Counted from the stretch's first letter, positions 1 to 11,931 are shown. The stretch is DNA of 64,000 nucleotides from Drosophila miranda (GCF_003369915.1 NC_046674.1:3968001-4032000); one strand, 5' to 3'. Numbers and translations: made by a program. The notes: a model not told the origin generated them from the letters alone.

Positions 1-210
1 GGTCCTTGGTCAAATTCAATTTATTGTAAATGCTGTGCAAAAAGGATTTGTTTGTGGGACTGCAGCTGCTGTAGCGACTGCCGTACCGACCCGAACGTCT
101 CGTTAAACATGGCACATCCGCATGTCAAAAATGTCGCACAAAAATCAAACAGAAACACAAGTCCACAAAATGGAGGAGGGTCAGACGGTCAGACGGTGGC
201 AGGAACCCGT

Positions 211-241
<31 letters not shown>

Positions 242-2847
242 CCTCGGTTCCAGACCCCAAAGATCGCGAGGGGCAACAGCAGAACAGAGCAGACAACAGA
301 AAACCGAACCGAACCCCCAGTCGCAGTCCCCGTCGCAGTCGCAGTCCCAGTCGCTGTCCCAGGTTCCAGTTCCATCCAAAACTCAGGAACGAAACCCCTG
401 ACAGAAACCCCGAACCGAACAAAAATCGAATAAGAAATTAGCAATTCCGATGCGATTTTATATATTGTTCATTCTCATTGTTGCTTTTGCTGCTGTGGCG
501 GTGCGCTGTCGCTTTTGACGATCAGACGATCGCGTTTTTATTTTTATTTCATTTTCTATTTTCCCCCGCCCCTGCCGTGCCCTACCGTGCCCTGCCGTGC
601 CCCACCGTGTGTTTCCCCTTTCTTTAAGTTATTCCAGAATTGTAGTTCTAGGAGGAAGGCAATCGATCGACAAACGGACACCGAACACCGAACACCGAAC
701 ACCCGGCATGCAAATGACAGCCGCCACAAACCACCGACAAGGAGAGTCCCCGGCAATGTCTAATGTCTGACTAACACTCAAACATACTTAACCAGGGGTT
801 AACTCACAGTTAAAGACCCACTTATCCATCCGTCCGCCCTGAATGTTGGCCATCAATAATACTCCGCCCGTACTCCCGTACTTTCCCGGGGTAATATTTC
901 AGTCAGGCAAAAGTTTGCGTGCCTGGCATTTCTTATACGATACATGGATGGGGCTTGTCATTAAGAGACGGAAAAATTGTTATACTTATTTTAATTTGGT
1001 TTTGTTTATCTCCTATGGTCGAGAGTCAAGTGGGGGTGGCGAGGGGGGAGGTCTTCATTATCTACAGATTTAAGGAATTCACTCATCAAATTTATTTTCA
1101 AAAATCCAAAGGGGATATGTTTCAAGTAAATTCTATATTTATCAAAGTGCAGGGGAATATTAAAATTACTTTCAAGATATTTAAAAAACAAATTCATGAA
1201 AATAATTATAAATTTTAACAAAAACACCAGAAAAATGTATACAATTTGCTTAAATGTGTCCGATAAATCAGATAAAAGAATGATTACATTTAATAAATTA
1301 AATCAATAAAATAAATCAGATAAAAGACCAATCTCATTAAATAAATTCAAATAAAAATGCATTCGATTTGCCATTAAAATAATTTCAAAATCAAATAAAG
1401 ACTAAAGGCTTTTGTTTTTATGGTTGCTTATTTTTCGTACATTTTTCCAACATTCTGTGAGATTTTCCATCATTTTCCTGTTGGCGCCACATAAATAACT
1501 CATAAAAAAAAAAACCAGTGCCCGCACAATTACGATTTCCACAATTTCTGTCTTTAAAATATTTTTTACGATCCCTGGGGCACCGTTACCCAGCGACCTT
1601 CAACCTCCGACCCTTCCGTATCACTTTTACCATTCTCGCAAGTCAATAAATTAATCAATTTTCTTGGGAAAAACTGCATCGAGCTCTCACACCTACGAAG
1701 CGCACACCTACTGGAAAACCAGTAGAGATCTGTGTAAAATGATTTGTTTGACATCGAGACGCAGTGGGACACACACTTTCCCTTTCCCTTTCCTTTCCGT
1801 TTCTTTCCTTCTCCCGAGAGCCTTCGCAGAAAAGGCAGGGCTCGGACGCGGGCTCGGACTCGGACTCCGGGTCTGTGTATCTGTGCAAATGATCGGGAAA
1901 TTGCTTGGACAAGATCCTCATCGTCTCCAAGGGACAGGGGTCTCGCAGCCTCGTGTCGCCTCTCCGAGGGGCAGGGTGTGGGTATCGCCTGTGTGGCCCT
2001 CAGTTTGCCTCTGCCCCTCGAGTGGTGGCATCATTAACCTTTTCCCAAAAGATTCAAATGTCAAACGTCATGGCCACTTATTGATTGTTGTTGAATGTTG
2101 ACTCAATGCCTCTGCCGCCTCTGTGATCTTATTAGAACAGAAGGGGCCCAAGAAGGGGGTATGCCACACAGGACAGGGACAGGGACAGGGACAAAAGGGG
2201 ACACAATTATCACCCCCGCGCATCGAGCATCAAGCATCAGAGACAGAGGCCACGGCATAAAGCAAAACGTCATCGCACGACAGTCGCACAGTCATTGTCC
2301 ACTCTTCATTACGGACAGGGGAACAGGGGGACACAGGGATAGAGGGGCAAGGAACAGCGGACAGGGGGCACGGGTCCATGGATTGCGTTAATGAATAGGC
2401 AAAAACAAAATACAAAAGGATGCAGCATGTAATTTCCCTTCCGATTGGATCGTATCGTTTAGAGCGGGATTAATGATAAATATTGGAAATCGGATGGAAG
2501 CAAAATGGAAACCATGGGGGAAATCCCTGGGGAAAATGTAATTAAATGACACGTTTCCATGAAATTGGATACAGGGAAGGGGCTGGGCTGGGCAGGTCTT
2601 TGATGGAAATTTAAGATTTCGATTGACTAATGCGTGAATGCTGGAAATTCCAAGTCAGGCTCTTAATTTTCCCAAGAAATGCAAAGGATTTTATCAGGGA
2701 AATCATAGACGATTTAGCTTCATTACTTACACAATTATAACATTTTCATAATTGTGACGGAAATTAATTTTACAAGACAACAAAAAATTAAAATTTGAAG
2801 AGCGTAAAAATATTCATTATTTGTGAAAGAACGAGGGGGGGACGCTG

Positions 2848-3320
2848 TGAGCCGCGGGTCTACTTTTATGCCCGGTACATATATACATATATACATATGT
2901 GAGCTTATGATTTATATAATTTATACAATTTATTTTATATATTGCTTGGTATAGCTCTTCGCAAAAGGCAGAGGGCTTTTTAAAATATTAGATTCGATAT
3001 GTTTTTCCTTTTTCTTTACATTTTTGTTTACATCTGTCTTTCTCTCTCTCTCATTCATTTTTTACACCCCGCCAGAGGACGCACACTGCACGACGAAGAG
3101 TGTGTGTGAAAGAGAGGGAATGAGCCACTGCAATTTAATTTGTTCTTTCTGGCTATAATACTCATATTTATCCCATCCACATCCAGATCGGAAATTTACT
3201 ATAAATTGACAGTTTCTATAATTCTGCGTTGTTGGAGAGAATCTTCGAAATTATGGATTTTCGTCCCTTGTGGGGGCGTGCCAAAATTTTGCAACAATTT
3301 TCAAATCTAATATCTAAATC
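2848..3320 (+). repeat. dispersed repeat copy 1 (obscura-group type)
   Basis: This stretch matches the reverse complement of 59993-60152 over several blocks in the same order. The shared blocks are a CCGCG..TCTAC..CCCG start, a ccgccag block, a gcacactgcac block followed by gaagagtg and gtgtgagaaagaga-like sequence, and a gccactgcaattt block ending in ggctataata. Copy 1 extends further right, to a segment around 3250-3300 with 'tatggattttcgtcc' and 'tgggggcg'. I recall similar sequence from intergenic DNA of obscura-group flies, possibly Helitron-like. That family assignment is from memory and unverified. Confidence 0.6.
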
Positions 3321-3552
3321 TGAATCTAATACTTTCCAAGTATCGTACTGTAAGATAGTTTATTATTCTTTTTTAGCTGTAATCTAGCTGTAAATAAATG
3401 AATAAATAAATAAATACTTAATCGGGCCACTGCTTGGAATTGCCTTTGCCGTTAGCTAAAAACAACTGCTGCTTACAAACAGTTGAAAGCAGCTTAGTTG
3501 AAAAACTGCTTGTTTTTTCATGCTGCCACTTCGTTGAAAAAGCAACATCTAA

Positions 3553-3735
3553 ACAGGGCTGCCACATTACTGAATAAACATCGCTATTCAAATTCGAAAT
3601 GTTTAAAAGAGCACACATCAAGCTTTAAGCTTTAAGCATAGAAAAAAGGGCTGCCACATCACCAAATAAACATCGTAATTCAAATTCAACACTTCCCAGG
3701 AATGGAGCCTAGAGATGAAGCTTTAAGCTAAGAAA
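3553..3735. repeat. diverged tandem duplication, unit about 94 bp
   Basis: Two adjacent units share the order 'gggctgccacat', 'aaataaacatcg' (first copy 'gaataaacatcg'), 'attcaaattc', then 'aagctttaagc'. The first unit starts near 3553 and the second near 3647. They differ by scattered substitutions, so the duplication is old. No coding capacity is evident. Confidence 0.6.
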
Positions 3736-4374
3736 AAGCTGAGAATTCCATTCCTTTGCGCTGTACAGGGAGTCCTATTTGATTGAGGGAGATATATAAA
3801 TAGAAATCTCACACTAAAAGACAGAGAGTACACAATCAATCCTTGAATAATTTATACAGCCAATAAATCGGGAGTGGAAAAACTAAAAAAGAAAATCAAC
3901 ATTTGGTGTCCCAAAAAAAGAACACACCAATTATTCATTCGATAAACATATCAGAGACGCAAATCGCAGATATATCGCACAGACAAAAACCCCCCCGCTT
4001 AATGGCGCATTGCAACAGGACGCAGGGAGCCCATCTTTAACGACTCCACTGCCCTGACTCCTCCTCCTCCACACCGGCAACAGTTTTTTAACAATGCCGC
4101 ATATCCATTTCCATAGCAACTGAAGGGAAATTCCGCCGTTGTTGTTTATTTTGGATACAAGTCCAGGCAAACGTCGGTCCCAAAACAATACAAATTTCAA
4201 AATAATCATAAAATTTCCAAACCGAAAGAAAAACAAAAACAGTAAGCCCGTGGAAAATGCGTCATTTTTGGGCCATATTTTTGTACACTTCATTCCGGTA
4301 GATATCTGTCCCGAGAGAGATACTTTTCGTAAATTTATTAACACACAAAAAAACGCACAAAAAGCCGTGAAGTG

Positions 4375-7300
4375 ATGCCAACGATTCCGAAACGCGATTA
4401 CAAGCCAAACGGCGGTGGCAGTGGCTACCGGGCAGGCCGCGATCGCCTGGGCGGTGGCGGCGGCGATGGCCACGGCGGTGGCAAGAGTTCGGGCATGGAT
4501 TTCCTCATCCGCACCGAGGTCACAGAGATGCAGCTCAAGTGGCAGGACAACCCCTGCCCGGCGCCGCCATGCAAGCAAGCCTTCTGGTGGTCCAGTCAGC
4601 CGAAGCCCGTCAAAATCAAAGGTTGCCCCAAGTAAGTAGATGCCACATCCACATCCATTTCGGGGACACATCGGAGAGGGATGCGATCCCCCCTAGCTGT
4701 TGGGGTCAATGGAATCCAGAGAAAGGCTAGAAACCGAAAGTCATAAACTGCGTAAATAAATTATTAAACGCTTTCGCGGGGTATGGGCTGGCCAGCACAA
4801 TGGACGGACGGACACGCAATGAATCGAGACATTCGTGTGCCACAAAAGGTGGTAACAATAGAAGTGGCACGAAGGATGATTACCGGGCAGATTGCGGGGA
4901 GGGGCGAAGGGGGGCGCGTTTTTTACGAACTGTGCAGCTTTCGTTGTGTGCTTAAAAACTGACGCACAATCATAAAAATACACCAGAAATGGAAGGACAA
5001 TGACAGAAGAACGGGTGTTAGGGGGGGAGGGGGGAGGGTCGCGTCGGTGTTGGGTCGGCTTAAGGTCAAATTAAGGAATACGACAGGATTATCTGAAGAA
5101 AGTTGATAAAACCCATGCATAGAACCCATGTATATCGTTCTAGAACCCCTAAAGAAGAATATATTTTGCTAGGTATTATTTAATCCAGGAAAATGACAGG
5201 AAAATCCCTAAAATATTGTATAGAATCCATAGGGATCCAAGTAAACCATTTTTGAACCCACAAATGACAGATAAATCTTTCAATTATCGACTAATATCAG
5301 TAGAGAAGAAAATATAAAAAATCTCCTGCATTGGCGATCCATAAAACCTTAAAAGATATGGATATCTATCCACTTCTATCCATAAAACCCTAAAAAAACA
5401 CAGTTCTCAATATACCAGAGAGTGTCTCTGCTAACCACAAAAACAAATACAGGGAGCGAAAATCTATACCTTAAACCACGTAGACTCAAACCTTAAAAGC
5501 AAACGTTGAAGTCCTCAAGAAATCGATGGTATTTCTTATCGTAAGACCGCAAATAGTAGGGAAAACCCCCAAATATTTGTACAAGAGTGATTTCTATCGC
5601 CCAAAAATCGATCAAGGAAGCCGAAAGCAATGCCAGATGTTCCACGATTCTAGAACCCACTTTAATTATAGGCAAGATGGAGGATCTTCATTTGCCTTCT
5701 TGCCTTTTCCTGGTAGACCGCTTTCTTATCGAGGAACATCCTTGTGTATCTCGGAATTGCGCCTTCAATTGCCGCGAAATCCACTTAATTATGCTTCAAG
5801 TGACTCTTTAATTTCCCGCCTTATCGTTTATCGCGATTGACCTTGCCCATTGACATTAGTGGCCCCCAAAAGGAGGAGGAAAGTGGGAGGATTTCCTGGT
5901 AAGAAAACCACCCGGACCAGCCACATTCTTAATTCAATGTCACATTCAATGGAAATGCGTGGAGTCATCTGCAGCTAAAAGGAGGTGCCACTGCCACTGC
6001 CACCCATCGAGGTGCCACGGGAAATGGTGCGACACTTGCGGATAACGAAAATCAAGGTCCAATAATGGAGAAAAAGGAGACCCAAACACACGACGCGACG
6101 ATACCTATGCAAAAATTCTTGGGATTCGGTGGCCTGTTAACAGTTTTCGCATTATTATTGCAACACCATCAAAAAAAGGCCCCAACACCAGACCGCACCG
6201 CACTCTGGGGCAGAGTCCGCTGACCAGAGGGGCATTGAAATGGGATGGGCATGCCGCACACGAAAGTTTATCGTGTCCCCAGGCCGAGGCGTCAGTCCCA
6301 AGGCTCGGACCATCGCGAGGTCCTTTGGTCCCTTGGTCATTTGGCTTTCGCCACTCGAATCGTGCGGTACAACGCGTGTGGCACTCTCCGCAGAGGCGGG
6401 CGGAATAAATACTAGAAAATAGAACGAAACAAAGGCAAAATATTGATTAACTTTTTCCGGCGTGTGGAAAGGTGTGCTGTGTGGTGTGTCGGGCCCCAAG
6501 GGCCATTAGCCATTGGCTATAAATGGACGTTGCGGTGACCGGCAGCGCCCGTTCCTAAGCGGAAGGGAGCGGCAGGAGCAGCAGTCCAGCAGTGCAGCAG
6601 TGCAGCAGCGCAGCAGGCACAACTACCGGTAAACACACACAATTGTTGAACGATGCCAGAGACAGAGACGACCAGCAGCAGCAGCCCCAAGAATCAGCAC
6701 GAAGATCACTTTCCCAAGCCACAGCCACAGCAGCAGCAGCAGCAGCAGAACTTTTCCTTCTCCAGCAGCTATCCCTATGCACCAGGACGCACCTCCAACT
6801 CCAATTCCAACTCCAACTCCAACTCGAACAATTCCTACAACGTGCAACGCTATCAGAGTCCCTACAATTTCCAGCACGTGGTGACGAACGCCTTCTCCGT
6901 GCTGCAGCCTCATCCCTCGGAGGATCTTGCTCTCAATCCGCGACCACAGCAGGCCATAGTGCGTCCCACACGGCGACAGGAGGTGCCGCTCGAACCGGAA
7001 CCATCCGTGGACCATGTAGATCCCCCTCGATCCTTCTTCTCGAGGAGCAACCAGGAGGTGCGCAGCTTTGCGGATGAGTTGAGCCACAAGCTGCGTTTCC
7101 TGGCGCCGGAGGAGAACTACGGTGGCGGCATCAGCGGCATCGGCGGCATCGGCGGCATCACCGGCGCCTGGATGGCCGCCCGTCACTCCGGCGACATGTC
7201 ACAGCGTCCGCGCTTCGAGACGACTGTGCCCACCGGCATCTTTCTGCCGCCGCCCCACGAAGTGCAGATGCTCCCAGCCTCAATGCTGCGGCGCCATGTG

Positions 7301-10300
7301 TATGCCTACTCCTCGTATCCCATGATCCTGCAGAGCTACTACTCGAAGGACCCTCTCAAATCGCCCAATCCCGGGGAAAAGGAGCCCAAGGCGGTGACTG
7401 CCACACGATTGAATGGGTTTCGTGCCACCGCTGCCGTTGCAGCAGCCACTGCGGCAGTGGCAGTGGCAGCAGCTCCAGTGGCAGCGGCCCCCAAGGCCCC
7501 CTCCACCGATCAAACGCAATCCCTGGCCGGTGGTCTTCACATAACGAAGGCCCAGTTCCAGCAGCAACTGCAGCAGCGTCGCGGCACCAGCGACAAGAGG
7601 TAATAAAAGCAGAGGCACACGGGCCGCGACGTCAGGATATTCGGTTTCCACCCCTGAAGCAGAGAGAAACCCCCAAAGGCGGGGGCTTCCTTGCTGTATT
7701 GGCATTGGCGGTCATCCAATGGCAGTAAAGTGGGCCGGCCGTACGAATATTACCATAAATTCAAATGAGAAGCGGACTCTGGGGGACTCCCTCCCTCGAC
7801 CTCCTTCCTTGGATTCCTTCAATCGATTTCGTGGGTTTAGCATTTCAATTAGAAAATGTTTTTGTTTTTCAATTCATTTGGTCAAGTTTTGATTAATTTA
7901 TTAGGTTAGAAAATGAGGGAAAACTACTGGGAAAAATGAAGTGAAATGAAACTAGCGGAAAATGGGACGAAAACCTTGCATAAAAGAAGGACAGGCAAAG
8001 AGAAGGACACTCGTATGTTTTTCGTGTCGTATGGCAGTCCCTTAAATAATTTAAATCTAGATTTCGTAAACAACGACAAAAAAAGGGCAAAGCAACGACA
8101 AAAAATAGTGCCACAAATTGGGGGGGAAATTAAGTTCATTTGCCACACCAGCCCCAGCACCCAAATGTGTGGCAGGAAGGACATGGGACCGACCCGACCC
8201 AACCCAGACCCCTGGCTCCTGGCTCCTGGCTCCTGGCTCCTGGCGCCGGTTGTTGTGTGTCTCTGTGTCTCCGGTAAATGGTGCAGCCACAAAAATGGGT
8301 CTCCACTTTCGTATGATGTTAAATATGTGAAATATATCACTCAACAATGCAAAGGAGAAGGTTAGGCAGGAAGTTGATTAAGTAAATATCATTTTTCTGG
8401 CCACTTTAGAGGGGGAATACAATACGGAAGATAATGGCCAGAGTAAAGGGGGTTTACTGTAAGCAAAATGTGTATACAAAAAGGTTATTTCTCTTAAGGG
8501 ACATTTGTGCAACGAGGAAAGTGGAAAAGTGGAACAAAAGTATAAATACCAGACAGATTGTGGAATAAAAAATGGTTTACAGCCAGCAAGCAATCGAAAA
8601 ACTCAAGGTATCCTTTCGTTTATGGGAACTTAGTTAAGCGAATCTTCGTCATTTGCCAAAATACAGATCCCAAAACAGTGATAATCCCTTAAGTAACTCT
8701 CTTTCATACCACATTTCTGTATCATTTTGTCCCCCAACAGCTGTGTAACTCTAGAGAAAACCCTCCTGTTATTTAGAGCCAAAGTTATAGGAACATGAGG
8801 CCAGGCCGCAGCCAGACCCGACCCGACCCGACCCGACCCGACCCGACCCGACCAGACCAGACATTCGCCCGCGACGTTCAATGTCTGACTTCCGGCCAAA
8901 AAGTGGCTACAAAAATTTGCATAGGTCACGAGTTCACGATCCAAGTTCTTCCACACGTCTGACACAAGGAATGTTTGGCGAAGGAATAGTACATAGAAAT
9001 TAGCCAGTCATAAATTACTCACCAGGGCGGCGAAAAAGGAGTTTTAAAGCTTTAAAACTCGAGGGAACTCCATTAATGGTCTTTCGTTTGACCCAAAAGT
9101 GTAGTGAACTTCGGTTGGGGTTGGGGGGGTTGGCTTCGAAATTGATTCGAATCGGAGATGACTTGACAAGCAGCCAGCTGGTGGGCGTTGGGGTGTTGGG
9201 GCGTTGGGGCGTTGGGAAATGCACAAATTTGATGATAATCGCACGCCCGCGTTGGAGGCGGTGCATCAGATTTGGGGGCTCTAGAATAAAGAGAGAGAAG
9301 CGCAAGGGAGCGTTGAACTGGGTCGAGGTTCTCCTTTAATTGATGGAATACGAATACTAACCTTTTCTCTCGCCTCCTCCGCAGACCCGTTGTGCCGCCG
9401 CCAGAGCCCTACAAGAACGTCATGTACGACCGTCGTGTCATAAAAGGCAGCAACTTTGGCAACGCCTCCATGGTGGTAAGTGGTATGCTGCTGGCCATCG
9501 GGCGGGCAGTCCTCCGCCAGCCGTGACCCGTGATCCACTTTCTTGTGTTGTGTGTGTTTTTCAGACGGATGTGGATCCCTTCGACAAGGCCGCGGAAATT
9601 AAGCGACGCAATATGCTACGAAAGCGTTCGATCCAATGCAGGAACCAGAGGAATGTGCTGGGCACACCACCGCCGGTGAAGGGCCGCAAACACGAGACTA
9701 TTCAGACAGAGAAGTATTTGGAGAAACTGGGACAACGTCCACCCGAATTCACGGTGGACACGCAAACGGATCTGTTTTTGGAGAAGCCGCCAACACCGCC
9801 ATTCATCGCCGCGAAGGTGGGCGTCGATGTGGGCACCGAAATCGGCGAGGGCGAGCTCTTCCACTTCGATGCCGAGGCACAGCCCATCATTGATGTCCTG
9901 GTGGATGCCTGCATCGAGCAGAGCATGCTGGAGGTCGCACACGAGATGGAATTGGACAGTTTGCGCCGCAAGCAGGAGGAGTACGCCAACCAGAGATCCA
10001 TTCGGAGATCATTTTTATACAGTTATTTCGTTCTCTTGCAGATTCCTCGCCCAACGCGAGGTGGAGCTTGCCGAACTGCGGCGCCTGGAGGCTGAGGAGA
10101 TGCGTCTGCGTGCGGAGAAGGAGCGCCGCCTGCGGCAGGATACCATTGCTAAGGAACTCGACGCCGAGATGCAGAAGAGCGTGACGGCAGCCAAGCTCTT
10201 GCAGGGCCACATTGCCAGTCTGGTTCCCGAGGTCCTGGAGAACATCGAGCCGGCCAGCGATGCCGTAAAGAAGGAGCAGCTCATGAAGAGCATCTGTCCC

Positions 10301-10561
10301 TGGCTCTCGGCGGAGGTGGCCGAGGAGGTGGGCCACATTGTGGACTCACGCGAGATCCTCACGGCCATCATACAGGAGATCATCAAGCAGCGGGCGGAGG
10401 TGTATGCCGGCTATCGCGAAGACTTGTCCGAGGCCACCACACGCACGACGGATGTTTGCGAGGAAGAGGGTTGCATGATCGACGAGATGGAGGCGTGTCC
10501 GTGCGAGACCGGAACCGAGGAAGAGTGTCCCACACCGCCGCCGGAGCCTCCGCATTTGTGA
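4375..10561 (+). CDS. Rsph3: radial spoke protein 3 (RSPH3 family)
   Basis: Exons 4375-4631, 9385-9475, 9565-9980 and 10042-10561 give 427 residues and keep frame at every junction. RSPH3 is the radial spoke stalk subunit of motile axonemes; in flies that means sperm tails. The family signature YKNVMYDRRV is in exon 2. Exon 3 carries a QTDLFLEKPPTPPF stretch and a helix around EQSMLEVAHEMEL, the region used in this family for docking partners. Exon 4 has a charged coiled coil, then a conserved tail containing CPWLSAEVAEEVG. The donor at 9981 (GTACGC) is weak, but it gives a 61-base intron and the only frame-consistent join. Exon 1 begins MPTIPKRDY and is glycine rich. Its phase (2) fits exon 2, but an alternative first exon at 6653-7599 fits equally well. 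The tail from 10101 on is duplicated downstream. A poly(A) signal lies at 10880-10885. Confidence 0.82.
4632..6652 (+). other. Rsph3 intron 1, left part
   Basis: No gene is evident. Around 5100-5560 there are loosely repeated phrases such as 'agaaccc' and 'tccataaaacc', suggesting an old degraded repeat. The right end contains a TATA-type promoter for the next exon. Confidence 0.5.
6518..6525 (+). promoter_or_regulatory. TATA box upstream of the 6653 exon
   Basis: The sequence ggctataaatgg gives a good TATAAAT match about 130 bases before the ATG at 6653. It would put a start of transcription near 6548 and a roughly 100-base 5' UTR. This argues that the exon at 6653 has its own promoter. Confidence 0.5.
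6653..7603 (+). CDS. uncharacterised Gln/Ala-rich protein, or alternative Rsph3 first exon
   Basis: This is a 316-residue open frame starting MPETETTSSSSP, with runs of Gln and Asn-Ser, a Gly-Ile repeat near residue 160 and an Ala-rich tract near residue 265. I recognise no domain. Two readings fit. It may be a single-exon gene nested in the Rsph3 intron, ending at the tandem TAA TAA that overlaps an AATAAA signal. Or it may be an alternative Rsph3 first exon ending at 7599 (AG|GTAATA): its phase 2 joins the exon at 9385 in frame and gives a 657-residue protein. Its own TATA box at 6518 is compatible with both. Codon use and the absence of stops over 950 bases support real coding. Confidence 0.65.
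   Translation: MPETETTSSSSPKNQHEDHFPKPQPQQQQQQQNFSFSSSYPYAPGRTSNSNSNSNSNSNNSYNVQRYQSPYNFQHVVTNAFSVLQPHPSEDLALNPRPQQAIVRPTRRQEVPLEPEPSVDHVDPPRSFFSRSNQEVRSFADELSHKLRFLAPEENYGGGISGIGGIGGITGAWMAARHSGDMSQRPRFETTVPTGIFLPPPHEVQMLPASMLRRHVYAYSSYPMILQSYYSKDPLKSPNPGEKEPKAVTATRLNGFRATAAVAAATAAVAVAAAPVAAAPKAPSTDQTQSLAGGLHITKAQFQQQLQQRRGTSDKR
7604..9384 (+). other. Rsph3 intron 1, right part, with short tandem repeats
   Basis: No gene is seen. There is a CTGGCTC heptamer-like run at about 8211-8245 and a clean GACCC pentamer run at about 8816-8860. The minus-strand open frame over the pentamer run is a repeat artefact. Confidence 0.55.
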
Positions 10562-10879
10562 GCACTTCGCAAAATGCTGCAAAATGATTTTTTTTGGTTA
10601 GATTTAGCTAAGATTTTAAGTTGGACAAAAAGCGGCTCCTCCCACACACACACACACACAAAGCAAAAAGACACACATCCATACATAAATACAATACCCA
10701 AAATAACCGCTATGATGGACATGATCGAACATGCACCGTCGTTTTGCGGTTGTGTCTGGCGGTTGTGCTGCCTCTGGTATCGGGGCAGCCGGCTGCCAAA
10801 CACAATTGCAGTGCAGCGGTGAAATTTCAAATTGTAACAAATATTGTTAAAGGTTTTTATGTTATTGAAAATTCAACGA

Positions 10880-10885
10880 AATAAA
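10880..10885 (+). terminator. Rsph3 poly(A) signal
   Basis: AATAAA lies 319 bases after the Rsph3 stop. The duplicated signal at 14335-14340 would serve the chimeric gene. Confidence 0.6.
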
Positions 10886-10966
10886 GCTCAAGAAACCACA
10901 AAAAAAACACTTTTACGCGCGAATCGAATTTACCGGAATTTATGGTTGGAAAGAAATCGATAGTGC

Positions 10967-11232
10967 TATCGATACTATTGGGCCGCTCGAGTTGAAAAAT
11001 TGAACATTGTACACATATTTATTGCATTGATGCATTTCGTATAGAATGGAGATGGAGACGAAATTTAAGCGCAAAATATTCAGTTAATCAAAAAATTTTG
11101 GCTCTTGTGAGGTGAATTGTAGTAGTATCGATACTATCGATGGTTTCCGCTACTATCGATGTTTTCCCAGCCCTACCGTAATTACAAACGACTCGGAGCA
11201 TCGATGACAAAATACCATATCGATATATCGAT
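10967..11232. promoter_or_regulatory. DRE/BEAF-type motif cluster, copy A
   Basis: Two perfect TATCGATA palindromes (10967-10974 and 11126-11133) and several CTATCGATG or ATATCGATAT variants up to 11232 fall within 270 bases. TATCGATA is the DREF-binding element, and its CGATA half is bound by BEAF-32. Both mark broadly expressed fly promoters. The cluster lies upstream of the chimeric Ist1::Rsph3 start and is repeated before intact Ist1. Confidence 0.6.
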
Positions 11233-11329
11233 GGTGAACTTTCGCCGAACTGCCAACTGTCTTGTGCAGCCACAGGTTGGCATGCCTGTGACGTCACTGA
11301 CATTTGTTTTTCCCTAATTTATGAATCAC

Positions 11330-11852
11330 ATACCCAGTAAACCCTGGCATTTTTCTCTTAAATGGAATGCTAAAAGCATCAAGACCATTAACAGACTTAT
11401 GACGGGACACACATACGACAAAGTCTTCCTACACAGAATCAAAGCAATTGACTCAAATATCTGCGAAACGTGCAATGTAACTGAATATGCCGAACACCTG
11501 ATCTTCGATTGCCAAAGATTTGCCGGGCTCAGAAGGAAATTCAAAATCTTTAAATATTATAACAATTTACATCAATTATTAATAAAAAAAAGAGCCGCTA
11601 CATCTCAGAGAGCTGGCAATCTTCATCAAAACTGCTGACTTAAACTTTTGACCCCTTTTTTCTTCATCATGTTATAAAGTAATTTCAGTTTATTTTCTAA
11701 AAACAGTTAAGTAATTTTCCTTTTTTTTTTTTATATACCTACCTGTCAAACTCGCCAAACTACATCACCAGTATCTGATCAATGTGGCTACAGTGCTACA
11801 ATCAAAATTCCGATCATCCTTGAGATGATTTAAGACCAAAAAAAAAAAAAAA
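11330..11852 (+). mobile_element. 5'-truncated non-LTR retrotransposon insertion
   Basis: The insert is absent from the otherwise matching site in copy B, where ATGAATCAC is followed directly by CAAAAAACG. It encodes, to 11638, the C-terminal end of a reverse-transcriptase protein: an NRLMTGHTYDKVFLHRI stretch followed by a CETC..H..C cysteine-histidine motif typical of the last part of ORF2 in I, Jockey and LOA-type elements. It ends in about 15 A residues. The flanks TTATGAATCAC (11319-11329) and TTATGAAACAC (11853-11863) form an 11-base target duplication with one mismatch. Only the 3' end is present, so it is dead on arrival. The exact clade cannot be fixed by eye. Confidence 0.9.
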
Positions 11853-11931
11853 TTATGAAACACCAAAAAACGTAGTTCACAGTTTTCATTAGTTAACGGC
11901 TGCCCAGAGCAAAGTACCTGCTGAAATCACA

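Larger units (their letters stand above)
1..4374. other. gene-free DNA left of Rsph3
   Basis: I find no supportable gene here. Open frames are short, overlap on both strands and are driven by simple repeats, for example a CGGCAA hexamer run at about 206-240 and a GGGACA run at about 2170-2195. A dispersed repeat copy lies at 2848-3320 and a small diverged tandem duplication at 3553-3735. The last few hundred bases before 4375 are probably the promoter and 5' UTR of Rsph3, but no clear TATA box or initiator can be assigned. Confidence 0.6.

Noticed and set aside
52..441. 129-codon Arg/Gln-rich frame and its opposite-strand partners
   Set aside because: All three frames on both strands are open because of the CGGCAA and CAGTCC simple repeats. 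There is no promoter, splice context or family match.
3931..4671. 246-codon minus-strand open frame
   Set aside because: It covers the antisense of the Rsph3 first exon and AT-rich flank, and its product has no recognisable domain. It is probably a chance frame.
11321..11638. 105-codon frame as a host gene
   Set aside because: It is the C-terminal end of a retrotransposon reverse-transcriptase protein, bounded by a target duplication and poly-A, and absent from copy B.
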